Below are positions 7,940 through 15,619 of a stretch of 64,000 bases of DNA, piece by piece. Position 1 is the stretch's first letter, and each line of letters begins with the position of its first letter. A program made the translations under genes and the position numbers. Source of the stretch: JAXMCK01 sp046349395 (GTDB lineage: Bacteria > Pseudomonadota > Alphaproteobacteria > Geminicoccales > Geminicoccaceae); the NCBI GenBank assembly GCA_046349395.1, contig JAXMCK010000010.1, positions 1 to 64,000 on the forward strand, given 5' to 3'. The notes beneath the pieces were generated by a model. It saw only the letters and a list, made by a program, of their open reading frames with translations. It was not told the DNA's origin and made no database searches.

Positions 7940-9479
7940 CGAGGGCAGCGATCGGCCGGCCCTGCAACGCGGCCGGCACGTCGAGGCCGAGCCAGGAGAA
8001 CAGCGTCGCCGTCAGGTCTACCGTCTCGCGTGTGCCCGCGTCACTGCCGGGCTCGATGCCCGGTCCGGCGGCGATGAACCAGCCGCTTTCCAGATGATTG
8101 CCGGAACGCCCCGACGGCGGTGGTCGGCCCTTCTCCCACCGCACCTCGCCGTGGCGGGGCGAGCGCACACCCGACAGGTCGAAGGCGCGGATTGGCGCCC
8201 AGTGGACGATCAGGTCGGGCAGGAGGTGGCGGCGCGGCCCCTCGGCGCCGTCGAGGCCGTCGATCCGGTCCACGCCCTGGACAACCGGGCGATCGTCGTC
8301 CGTGCGGAAGGAGAGAAGGCCTTCGGAGATCGCGGTACAGAGATCGTCGTATTCCGCACCGGGCTGGACGACTCCTTCCGCTTCGCGACCGGCGAGATTG
8401 ATGCGCACGAAACCGCCGATGTCGCCCGGCAGGGCGAAGGCGCGCACTCGGCTCCAGTCGTGCATGTGGCGCGACCATAGCGGCACGATCGCCTGGTTCA
8501 GCGCATTCGGCATCAGGTGGGTGACGTTGCGGACGATTCGCTGCGAAATCGCGGACTTCGCGCGATAGAGGAGGCCCGAGCCGCCGGGTGACGGCGCACC
8601 GGCCCCTTCGATGGCGGCCAGGATGCGTGGGAACTGCTCCCACCAGCCCGTCTCGGGACCCATGCCGTGCAGGGCGAAGGCGAGGACAATGGCGTCGGGC
8701 GGCAGCGCCTCGATGATCCGGCCCAAGGCCCGGTCGCTCTCGACATAGACCTCGTCGACCGCCGACTCGAGTTCGGGATGGGTACCGCGGTCGGGGCCGA
8801 GCTGGGACAGGTCCCAGAGATAGTGACCGGCGCGGTGCGCTGCCCCGAGGACGAGAACGCAGAGGTCGAAACGGCGCTCGCGAACGAGGTCGGCGACGAT
8901 GGAGCCGATCTGCCTTGTCGCTGCCAGCGATCCGTCGCGGGTCTTCCGCAGCCGGGCCGCATCCTGGGGACCGAAGTCCTCTCGGCCGAGAATGCGGCGA
9001 CCGTAGCGAGCGCTCAGACCGGCGCGCAGCCCCTTCGGCCATTCGTCGTGGTCGGTGTCGTCGTGAGTCTGCCAACCATTGAGGAAGAGGCCGTTGAAGG
9101 ACGCCCGAGGGGCCGGCGCGAACGGGATGTCGACGAGGCAGAGCTCGAGCTCCTTGGGCAGGAGATCCCAGAAGGGCCGTTGCGGCAGCCAGCCGGGGTC
9201 CGCGTAGTCGAGGCGCATCCGGTCGGGTCGCCACATCTTGCCGTAGTACCAGCCGTGGACGCCCGGTCGCTGCCCGGTGAAGAAGGTCGGCCAGACCATG
9301 GTCTGCAGGCCGGCCGGCCACGGGGCGACGGGCCCTTTGGCGCCCCGGCGCAGCAATGCCGCGAGATGCGGTAGCCGTCCGGCGGCCATGAGGCGGGCGA
9401 CGACCGCACCCTCGACGGCATCGAAACCGATCGCGACGACGGGCCTGCGGTTCGCCAGCGGATGTCCTCCACGATGCAA
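7914..9479 (-). CDS. Alkaline phosphatase superfamily protein (nucleotide pyrophosphatase/phosphodiesterase-like)
   Basis: Protein of about 520 residues of the type I phosphodiesterase/nucleotide pyrophosphatase group. The N-terminal VVAIGFDAVEG carries the first metal-binding Asp, and the WPTFFTGQRPGVHGW segment holds the position of the nucleophilic Thr. Further metal sites fit LHGMG and the C-terminal region with SGNHLESG. The substrate is unknown. The start is uncertain: the furthest in-frame start is a TTG at 9479, while a GGAGG at about 9470 would favour a start a few codons later, near the conserved core. It lies just downstream of the xoxF terminator and so is probably transcribed separately. 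Confidence 0.75.
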   Translation of the reverse strand: MHRGGHPLANRRPVVAIGFDAVEGAVVARLMAAGRLPHLAALLRRGAKGPVAPWPAGLQTMVWPTFFTGQRPGVHGWYYGKMWRPDRMRLDYADPGWLPQRPFWDLLPKELELCLVDIPFAPAPRASFNGLFLNGWQTHDDTDHDEWPKGLRAGLSARYGRRILGREDFGPQDAARLRKTRDGSLAATRQIGSIVADLVRERRFDLCVLVLGAAHRAGHYLWDLSQLGPDRGTHPELESAVDEVYVESDRALGRIIEALPPDAIVLAFALHGMGPETGWWEQFPRILAAIEGAGAPSPGGSGLLYRAKSAISQRIVRNVTHLMPNALNQAIVPLWSRHMHDWSRVRAFALPGDIGGFVRINLAGREAEGVVQPGAEYDDLCTAISEGLLSFRTDDDRPVVQGVDRIDGLDGAEGPRRHLLPDLIVHWAPIRAFDLSGVRSPRHGEVRWEKGRPPPSGRSGNHLESGWFIAAGPGIEPGSDAGTRETVDLTATLFSWLGLDVPAALQGRPIAALVSGARPAP

Positions 9480-9512
9480 AAGGAAAGGCCCGGCGCCTTG
9501 CGGCGCCGGGCC
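9478..9512 (-). terminator. Rho-independent terminator of xoxF
   Basis: A perfect 11-bp stem, GGCCCGGCGCC at 9487-9497 and its complement at 9502-9512, with a TTGC loop. On the minus strand the stem is followed by the T-rich tail TTTCCTTTT. It lies 26 bp past the xoxF stop, so xoxF is probably monocistronic or ends its transcript here. Confidence 0.85.
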
Positions 9513-9538
9513 CCCCTCCGATCAGACGAGGTGAAGCG

Positions 9539-11407
9539 TCAGTTCGGCAGAGCGAAGACGGTCAGCTGACCGCCCAGGTTCGTGTAGCTGGAGAGCGTCT
9601 TGTAGGCACCGACAGCGCCCAGACCGGCGGTGTCGACGACCTTGTCCGCGTCGCCCTTCTTGCCCTGGTCGACAGCGCCGTGCCAGGCGGCGGCGTTCTC
9701 TTCCTGGATCAGGCCAGCCGCGAGGCCGATGCCGGCCCAGCCGCCGATGCCCGAGAGCACGCCGACATACTGCTTGCCCTTGTGCATCCAGGTGTTGACG
9801 TTGCCGATGATGCCCGACGGGGTCTTGAAGCGGAACAGCTCGCGGCCCGTCTCGGCGTCGACCGCCTTCAGGTAGCCCTCGAGGGTGCCGTAGAAGACCA
9901 CGTTGCCGGCCGTCGACAGAGCGCCCGACCACACCGAGAACGGCTCGGGGTTACGCCAGACGATCTTGCCCGTACCCGCATCCCAGGCGGTGAACGCACC
10001 GAGATCGTTGCCACCCGGGCCCGGGTACATCGACACGGTCGAGCCGACATAGGGCTGACCGGCGGTGTAGCTGACCTGGTACGGCTCGTAGTCCATGCAG
10101 ACGTGGTTCGTCGGCACGTAGAACAGGCCGGTGACGTGCGAGAAGCTCGCCGGCTGCTGGTCCTTGCTGCCCAGAGCGGCCGGGCAGATGTTGGTCGTGT
10201 TCACGTCCTCGCCGTTGTGATCGGTCGAGTACCGCGGAACGACCTGCGGACGGCCCGTCTCCATGTCGACGTGCGTCGCCCAGTTCACGGCCGGATCGTA
10301 CTTCTCGGCGACCAGGAGGGCGCCGTTCGTGCGGTCCATGGTGTAGGCGAAGCCGTTGCGGTCGAAGTGGACGAGAGCCTTGGTGTCCTGACCCTTCACC
10401 GGAATGTCGGCGAGGATCATCTCGTTGATGCCGTCATAGTCCCACTCGTCGTGGGGCGTCATCTGATAGACCCACTTCGCCATGCCGGTGTCGGCATCAC
10501 GCGCGAAGATCGTCATCGACCAGCGGTTGTCGCCGGGGCGCTGCACCGGGTTCCAGGTCGAGGGATTGCCGGTGCCGTAGTAGACGAGGTTCAGCTCGGG
10601 ATCGACCGAGTACCAGCCCCAGGTGGTGCCGCCACCGATCTTCCACTGATCCCCTTCCCAGGTGTTGGTGCCGCTGTCCTTGCCGACCGGCTTGCCGAGA
10701 TGGGTGGTGTTGTCAGGGTCCATCAGCGTGTCGCTGTCGGGGCCCATCGACCAGCCCTTCCAGGCGACCGAGCCGTCGGAGGTCTTGTACGCGGTCAGAC
10801 GGCCACGGACGCCGAACTCGCCGCCCGAGACGCCGATATAGACCTTGTCCTTGTAGACGAGCGGCGCGGCCGTCGCGGTCTCGCCGATCGACGGATCGCC
10901 GTTCTTGACCTGCCAGACGACCTGACCGGTCTTGGCGTCGAGCGCCACGAGGGTCGTGTCGGCCTGGCTCAGGAAGATCTTGCCGTCACCGTAAGCGACG
11001 CCACGGTTGACCGTGTCGCAGCACATGATCGGGATGACGTTGGGATCCTGGACCGGCTGGTACTTCCAGAGCACCCGGCCCTCGTCGTCCAGGTCGAGGG
11101 CGTAGACGATGTTCGGGAACGGCGTGTGGATGTACATCACGTTGCCGATGACGAGCGGGCCGCCCTCATGGCCGCGGAGCACGCCGGTCGAGAAAGTCCA
11201 TTGCGGCTGGAGGCCGGAGACGTTCTCGCGGTTGATCTGCGTCAGTGCGCTGTAGCGCTGGCTCGAGTAGTTGCCGTTGGGCATGACCCATTCGGCGGGG
11301 TTGTTCTGTCTGAAAAGAAGCTCGTCGTTCGCGTGGGCGAGCGACGGCAGTCCCAGTCCCAGCGCAGCGAGCGCTACGGCGGTGTGGAGCGGCTTTTTCA
11401 TTCGCAT
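9539..11407 (-). CDS. xoxF: Lanthanide-dependent methanol dehydrogenase XoxF
   Basis: Precursor of 622 residues: signal peptide (cleavage after AHA, residue 26), then an eight-bladed PQQ propeller. The vicinal disulfide Cys129-Cys130 (IMCCDT), the metal-ligand Glu in GGEFG (197), Asn in GTGNPS (281) and the catalytic Asp323 are all present. Asp325 in WDYDGINE is the extra acidic ligand that marks lanthanide-dependent XoxF; calcium-type MxaF has Ala there. It oxidises methanol in the periplasm using PQQ. The ATG at 11407 follows CGGAGG and is preferred over a 27-residue longer reading. A strong terminator follows. xoxG and xoxJ are 22 kb away rather than adjacent, which is unusual. Confidence 0.97.
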   Translation of the reverse strand: MRMKKPLHTAVALAALGLGLPSLAHANDELLFRQNNPAEWVMPNGNYSSQRYSALTQINRENVSGLQPQWTFSTGVLRGHEGGPLVIGNVMYIHTPFPNIVYALDLDDEGRVLWKYQPVQDPNVIPIMCCDTVNRGVAYGDGKIFLSQADTTLVALDAKTGQVVWQVKNGDPSIGETATAAPLVYKDKVYIGVSGGEFGVRGRLTAYKTSDGSVAWKGWSMGPDSDTLMDPDNTTHLGKPVGKDSGTNTWEGDQWKIGGGTTWGWYSVDPELNLVYYGTGNPSTWNPVQRPGDNRWSMTIFARDADTGMAKWVYQMTPHDEWDYDGINEMILADIPVKGQDTKALVHFDRNGFAYTMDRTNGALLVAEKYDPAVNWATHVDMETGRPQVVPRYSTDHNGEDVNTTNICPAALGSKDQQPASFSHVTGLFYVPTNHVCMDYEPYQVSYTAGQPYVGSTVSMYPGPGGNDLGAFTAWDAGTGKIVWRNPEPFSVWSGALSTAGNVVFYGTLEGYLKAVDAETGRELFRFKTPSGIIGNVNTWMHKGKQYVGVLSGIGGWAGIGLAAGLIQEENAAAWHGAVDQGKKGDADKVVDTAGLGAVGAYKTLSSYTNLGGQLTVFALPN

Positions 11408-11760
11408 TCGGCCTCCGTTGCCATTGGGACTACTCTTGGCGCACTGCGGGGCCGCTCGAAATTCGTTGCCTGCCCTGCTGCGGTCCAAACCGGCCAGGCC
11501 ACCTCTGCGGGTGGACGAGGCCGACCGGTTATACCGCCCGAGTCATCCTTCCGCGGCAGGTTACAGCGGCGCATTTGCAAGGCAAGCCCATTAAAAATGC
11601 GCTTCTCTGCTGGATATCTCGCAGTTGCGAAAGAACTATCTCGCAATTGCAAAAGAGACGGCGCCCAAACCAGCAGTTGTCACACCGCTGTGCTGAAGGG
11701 GATCGGTTCCGCCGCTGATCGCATCAATACGCCGGACGAAGTGTCGCAGCAGTCATGCCG
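11408..11760 (-). promoter_or_regulatory. xoxF upstream regulatory region with tandem 22-bp repeat
   Basis: This 353-bp gene-free stretch precedes xoxF. It contains two abutting 22-bp direct repeats at 11615-11636 and 11637-11658, sharing 18 of 22 positions with core TATCTCGCA(G/A)TTGC. The second copy contains the palindrome GCAATTGC. An inverted pair GCGCATTT (11569-11576) and AAATGCGC (11595-11602) lies between the repeats and the gene. Abutting copies exactly two helical turns long are typical of response-regulator or activator sites. The regulator is unknown; no MxbD/M-type two-component system is in the window. The promoter itself was not located. Confidence 0.55.
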
Positions 11761-12147
11761 TCAGAGCGGTGTGCGCAGCCGATAGATCTCGATCGAGGGC
11801 ACCGCGCGGCCGCCGTAGATGTCGAGCTTGCGCAGGACGACACGGCAGGCCTCGACGCGCAGATCCTCCATCACGAACTCGACCAGATCCTCCGCCAGAT
11901 GCTCGAGCAGCGGCGTGTGCGGCCGTGCTGGCCAGGTCTCGACGAGGTGCCCGTAGATGCGGTCGTAGTTCAGGCATTCGTCGAGCGAAGCGGGCCTGCC
12001 GGGACCGGCGTGACGGTAGAGCTCGACGTCGACGGCGATACGTTGGGGAGCATCGTGCTCCTTGGCGTAAACGCCGAGGCGGACGTCGATCCCGACGTCA
12101 CGCAGCGCCACGCATTGCCAGCTCTGCCCGGTGTCCCACACACGCAT
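11761..12147 (-). CDS. Dihydroneopterin aldolase-like protein (FolB family)
   Basis: Protein of about 128 residues with the FolB/FolX T-fold pattern: opening VALRDVGIDVRLGVYAKEHDAPQRIAVDVELY, a central LNYDRIYGHLVE, and LLEHLAEDLVEFV, where Glu binds the pterin. Dihydroneopterin aldolase cleaves dihydroneopterin to 6-hydroxymethyl-dihydropterin, a precursor shared by folate and H4MPT. Two starts compete: ATG at 12147 abuts its AGGGAG, whereas GTG at 12141 has normal spacing. It lies upstream of xoxF on the same strand but 350 bp away. Near pabAB, DHPS and beta-RFAP genes, it probably belongs to cofactor supply. Confidence 0.78.
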   Translation of the reverse strand: MRVWDTGQSWQCVALRDVGIDVRLGVYAKEHDAPQRIAVDVELYRHAGPGRPASLDECLNYDRIYGHLVETWPARPHTPLLEHLAEDLVEFVMEDLRVEACRVVLRKLDIYGGRAVPSIEIYRLRTPL

Positions 12148-12310
12148 CTCCCTGTACGCCCCCTGCCCCAATGGCCCGTGCGGCCGTCCGTTCCGAGCCT
12201 GCGGCGGGGAATTCCCGCGCCGCATAAAGTAGACTAAGGATGGGCGAAAGACGTGGCCTCGCCTGCCGCCGCAGGGGCGCCACCGGGGGTCATAATGGGA
12301 GTGCGCCGAG

Positions 12311-13141
12311 ATGGCTGAGCATGAGAAGGTTCCGACACCTCCACCGGCACCGCCAGCGCGGTCCGGCAACGCCTGGCTGCCCTGGGCGGTCGCGGCGGTC
12401 TTCCTGCTGCTGGGTGCGTTCTGGTGGACGCGCGCCTCCAGCCTGAGTGCGGAGGTCGAGTCGACCAAGGCCGCGGTGGCGGCCCTGACGCAGGAGAAGG
12501 CGACGCTCGGCGACCAGCTCACGGCCGCCCAGACGGAGCTGACCACCTACAAGAGCAAGGTCGGTGAGCTGGACCAGGTCGAGGCCAAGCTCGACGAGGC
12601 CACCAGTGCCTTGAACAAGCGGCTCGAGGTGCTGGGCCAGAGCGAGCAGGAGGTGGCGGCCATCGAGACGAAGGTGGCGGCCGAGAAGAACACGCTGAAG
12701 GAGCTGCAGGAGCAGTTCACGGACGTGGGCCAGAAGCTCAATCGGCGCCTGACCACGCTGGGCGACCGTGAGCGCGACAGCTTCATGCTCGACGACAAGC
12801 TCGAGGACCTGCAGGAGGCGGCGAAGTCGGCCGAGGCGAAGCTGGAAGAGGTGCACGCCAAGCTGAACCAGCGTCTGGCCGCGCTCGGCGAACGCGAGCA
12901 ACTCCTGGCCGCCGTCACCAGCGAGGAGATGGGCAAGCAGTACGACCTGGAGAAGCTGAACGACCAGGCGAAGCAGGTCGAAACCCAGCTCCAGGCATGG
13001 AAGTCGAAGCTGAACGAGATCGACCTCGCCACGGCCAAGAAGCTGCGCGAGCTGGACGAGGCGCAGTCCCGCTACACGCAGGCGAACGACAAGCTGACCG
13101 AGCTGCGCCAGCTCGTCTCGACGATCACGCCGTCGCAGTAG
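12311..13141 (+). CDS. Membrane-anchored coiled-coil protein
   Basis: Protein of 276 residues. A short Pro-rich cytoplasmic start is followed by one transmembrane helix (about residues 22-42, WLPWAVAAVFLLLGAFWW) and then a long Glu/Lys/Ala-rich coiled coil from about residue 45 to the end. Within the coil an LNKRLEVLG-like segment recurs (LNKRLEVLG, LNRRLTTLG, LNQRLAALG) at about 50-residue intervals, suggesting internal duplication. It is 19 bp upstream of the quinoprotein metallohydrolase and likely co-transcribed. No enzymatic motif is seen; a scaffold at the inner membrane is the simplest reading. Confidence 0.7.
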   Translation: MAEHEKVPTPPPAPPARSGNAWLPWAVAAVFLLLGAFWWTRASSLSAEVESTKAAVAALTQEKATLGDQLTAAQTELTTYKSKVGELDQVEAKLDEATSALNKRLEVLGQSEQEVAAIETKVAAEKNTLKELQEQFTDVGQKLNRRLTTLGDRERDSFMLDDKLEDLQEAAKSAEAKLEEVHAKLNQRLAALGEREQLLAAVTSEEMGKQYDLEKLNDQAKQVETQLQAWKSKLNEIDLATAKKLRELDEAQSRYTQANDKLTELRQLVSTITPSQ

Positions 13142-13160
13142 TCGGCGCGTCGTCGCAGTC

Positions 13161-14093
13161 GTGCAGTGCCGTCGCCGGGCCCTCCTCGCGGCGGCACTTT
13201 GCTGTTGTGGGCCACGCGTCGGCGGTGCCGCGCAGAATCGTGACTTCAAGCTCGACGAGGTGGCACCAGGGGTGCTCGTCCATCGCGGGCTGGACGAGGA
13301 CTTCACGCCGGAGAATGCCGGGGGCATCGCCAATCTCGGCGTGATCGTCGGCAAGAAGGCCGTGGCCGTCGTGGACAGCGGGGGCAGTCTCCAGGAGGGC
13401 GAGGCCTTCCTGCGCGCGATCCGGGCGGTCACGGACCTGCCGATCGCCTACGTCGTCAACACCCACGTCCATCCCGACCATCTCCTGGGCAACGACGCCT
13501 TCGCGCGATCGGGTGCGGTCGTCGTCGGTCACGCCAAGCTGCCGGAGCGTCTGGCGGAGGCCGGCCCCTATTATCTCGACAATATGCGCCGCCTCCTCGG
13601 ACCCGCCTTCACCGGGACCGAACTCGTCCAGGCGACGATGACCGTGGCCGACACGCAGGTGCTGGACCTCGGGGGCCGCCGGCTTCAGCTCCGGGCCTGG
13701 CCGACGGCGCACACCAACACCGATCTCACCGTGCTCGACGAGCAGACGGGCACGCTGCTGACGGGGGATCTGCTCTTCATCGGCCGGATCCCCGTCGTCG
13801 ACGGCAGCCTTCTCGGCTGGCTGCGGGTCATGGACGAGCTGGAGAAGATGCCGGTCCAGCGGGTCGTCCCGGGGCACGGGCCGACGAGTGCGCCCTGGCC
13901 CGCAGGAGGGGCCGCGCAGCGGCGCTATCTCGAATATCTTCGCGACAGGGTGCGGGACGAGCTGAAGCGGAACCGAACGCTCGAGCAGGCGGTTGACGAG
14001 GTCCCGATGCCGCTGGGCGATCCGTGGTCGCTGGCGGCGGACAACCACGCCCGCAACGTCACCGCAAGCTACACCGAGCTGGAGTGGGAGTAG
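13161..14093 (+). CDS. Quinoprotein-associated zinc metallohydrolase (MBL fold)
   Basis: Protein of 310 residues with an exported N-terminus containing a CCC triplet (possible lipoprotein or signal peptide) and a metallo-beta-lactamase domain. The metal motif HVHPDH (HxHxDH) is near residue 100, with downstream His in AHTNTD and PGHGP and Asp in LLTGDLLF. The sequence fits the quinoprotein relay system zinc metallohydrolases that accompany PQQ dehydrogenases and SoxYZ-like carriers. The start is GTG at 13161 with no strong ribosome site, suggesting translational coupling to the preceding gene. The substrate is unknown. Confidence 0.82.
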   Translation: MQCRRRALLAAALCCCGPRVGGAAQNRDFKLDEVAPGVLVHRGLDEDFTPENAGGIANLGVIVGKKAVAVVDSGGSLQEGEAFLRAIRAVTDLPIAYVVNTHVHPDHLLGNDAFARSGAVVVGHAKLPERLAEAGPYYLDNMRRLLGPAFTGTELVQATMTVADTQVLDLGGRRLQLRAWPTAHTNTDLTVLDEQTGTLLTGDLLFIGRIPVVDGSLLGWLRVMDELEKMPVQRVVPGHGPTSAPWPAGGAAQRRYLEYLRDRVRDELKRNRTLEQAVDEVPMPLGDPWSLAADNHARNVTASYTELEWE

Positions 14094-14123
14094 TGGCGCC
14101 GGGCCCAGGATGAAGGCAGGCCC

Positions 14124-14378
14124 ATGGGCATCATCGCATGGATCGTACTGGGGCTGATCGCCGGTGCGATCGCCAAGCTCCTCATGCCCGGACGTGATCC
14201 GGGCGGGTTCATCATCACGATCATCATCGGCATCGTCGGTGCCATCATCGGCGGGTTCATCGGCCAGTCGATCGGCGTCGGACCGGTGACGGGCGTCAAC
14301 TTCACCAGCATCATCGTCGCCGTGCTGGGCTCGATCATTCTCCTGATCGCGTACCGGATGCTGCGACGCGAGGCGTGA
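14124..14378 (+). CDS. GlsB/YeaQ/YmgE-family small membrane protein
   Basis: Protein of 84 residues with three hydrophobic helices and the family-specific Gly-rich turns WIVLGLIAGAIAKLLMPG, GGFIITIIIGIVGAIIGGF and a C-terminal IAYRMLRR. The family is known as transglycosylase-associated or general stress response membrane proteins; the molecular role is unclear. A GC-rich hairpin (14388-14407) follows without a T-run, so transcription may continue into the SoxYZ-like gene. Confidence 0.88.
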   Translation: MGIIAWIVLGLIAGAIAKLLMPGRDPGGFIITIIIGIVGAIIGGFIGQSIGVGPVTGVNFTSIIVAVLGSIILLIAYRMLRREA

Positions 14379-14450
14379 GTTTCGGCCGCCCCGCTTGACC
14401 GCGGGGCAGTCACGCCCGAAAGAAAAGTGGCGCAGATCATGGGGGCCGGA

Positions 14451-15248
14451 ATGAAGCGGGCAGTACTGGGTTTGGCAGTGGCGGTCGTCGCGGCGGGTGC
14501 GCCGTGGTCGGCGCTCCATGCCGAAGGCAGCTGGGACGCCATTCGTGAGGAACTGTTCGCCGGCCGCGAGATCAAGGACGGCACCGGGCTGATCGACCTC
14601 GACGCCCCGAAGCGGGCGCAGGATGCCGCGACGGTGCCGATGACCATCAAGGCGCTGCGTCCGCAGACGGCCGAGGATCACATCAAGACGGTGTGGCTCA
14701 TCATCGACGAGAACCCGGCACCGGTTGCCGGCATCTTCAAGCTGCTCGGCGAGACGGGCGACGCGACGCTCGGTGCGCGCGTGCGGGTCAACGACTACAC
14801 CAATGTGCACGCCGTCGCCGAGACGGCCGACGGCAGCCTCTACGCCGTCGAGAAGTTTGTGAAGGCGTCGGGCGGCTGTTCGGCACCGTCGCTGAAGGAC
14901 AAGGATGCGGCGATGGCCCGGCTCGGCCAGATGAAGCTGAAGCCGCAGATGTCGTATGCCGCCGGGGTGCCCAACCAGGTCCAGCTGCTGATCAGCCACC
15001 CGAACTATTCGGGCATGCAGATGGATCAGATGACCCATTTCTGGATCCCGCCGGACTATATCCGCTTCATCAAGGTGGCCTACGCGGGCAAGCCGGTGCT
15101 CGAGGTCGAGACCGACATCTCGTTCTCGGAAGACCCCTCGATCACGTTCAGCTTCGTTCCGGACGCCCCGGGCTCGCTCGACGTCGCCGTCGAGGACAGC
15201 AAGGGCCGCAAGTTCAACCAGAGCCTAGCCGTCGGCCCGACGAGCTGA
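14451..15248 (+). CDS. Quinoprotein dehydrogenase-associated SoxYZ-like carrier
   Basis: Protein of 265 residues with a signal peptide (cleavage after LHA, about residue 25). The N-terminal half is a SoxY-like domain ending in ASGGCSAPS, which supplies the carrier cysteine that in SoxY is the swinging-arm residue. The second half is a SoxZ-like beta sandwich with a conserved HPNYSGMQMDQ segment. Such fused SoxYZ proteins are encoded with PQQ dehydrogenases and the zinc metallohydrolase found one gene upstream. The carried group is unknown. The ATG at 14451 is preferred because it starts the signal peptide; a start at 14427 would add eight residues. Confidence 0.85.
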   Translation: MKRAVLGLAVAVVAAGAPWSALHAEGSWDAIREELFAGREIKDGTGLIDLDAPKRAQDAATVPMTIKALRPQTAEDHIKTVWLIIDENPAPVAGIFKLLGETGDATLGARVRVNDYTNVHAVAETADGSLYAVEKFVKASGGCSAPSLKDKDAAMARLGQMKLKPQMSYAAGVPNQVQLLISHPNYSGMQMDQMTHFWIPPDYIRFIKVAYAGKPVLEVETDISFSEDPSITFSFVPDAPGSLDVAVEDSKGRKFNQSLAVGPTS

Positions 15249-15263
15249 GCTGCTTCCGGCGGC

Positions 15264-15458
15264 TCAGGCCGCCGGCATCTCGCAGCTGATCTTCCTGATC
15301 GCCCAGTCCGGGTGGTCGCCCGACCAGCGCGCCGCCTCCATCTGCGACTGCCACACGCATTGTGGCATCTGCATCTCCTGCTCGAACGGGACGTGAAACG
15401 TCTCGCAGTGCTGCGGCTCCTTGAGCAGGCAGGCGAGGAGGACGAGCTCGACCATCAT
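15264..15458 (-). CDS. Small cysteine-containing hypothetical protein
   Basis: Protein of 64 residues with four cysteines, two of them in ACLL and HCETF and two in QCVW and SCEMP, and a hydrophobic start (MVELVLLACLL) that may be an uncleaved anchor or short signal. Cys and Trp positions (QCVWQSQ, HPDWAIRKISC) look constrained, which argues that this is a real gene and not a shadow. It is oriented against its neighbours, between the SoxYZ-like and binding-protein genes. I do not recognise a named family. Confidence 0.6.
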   Translation of the reverse strand: MMVELVLLACLLKEPQHCETFHVPFEQEMQMPQCVWQSQMEAARWSGDHPDWAIRKISCEMPAA

Positions 15459-15619
15459 GGGGCCACCGGAGTTACGTCGCGACGCGAGCTGACGTTAGCG
15501 TCGGCGCCATGACTTTCAATCCATGTAGAGCCATAGGATGTTTCTATACCCTCCATAGGGATTGCCAGGGGGTGTGGCGGACGGTAAGTGCCCTCCCGAA
15601 CGGGAGGCAGAGAACCGAG

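Noticed and set aside
9539..11407. Calcium-type methanol dehydrogenase MxaF
   Set aside because: The residue two after the catalytic Asp is Asp (WDYDG), the XoxF lanthanide ligand, and no mxaI small subunit gene is nearby.
9680..11785. A 701-codon frame antisense to xoxF
   Set aside because: It is a high-GC shadow of xoxF with Arg/Val/Asp-rich random composition.
14388..14407. GC hairpin after the GlsB-like gene as a terminator
   Set aside because: The 7-bp stem is exact but no T-run follows, so it was not annotated as a terminator.
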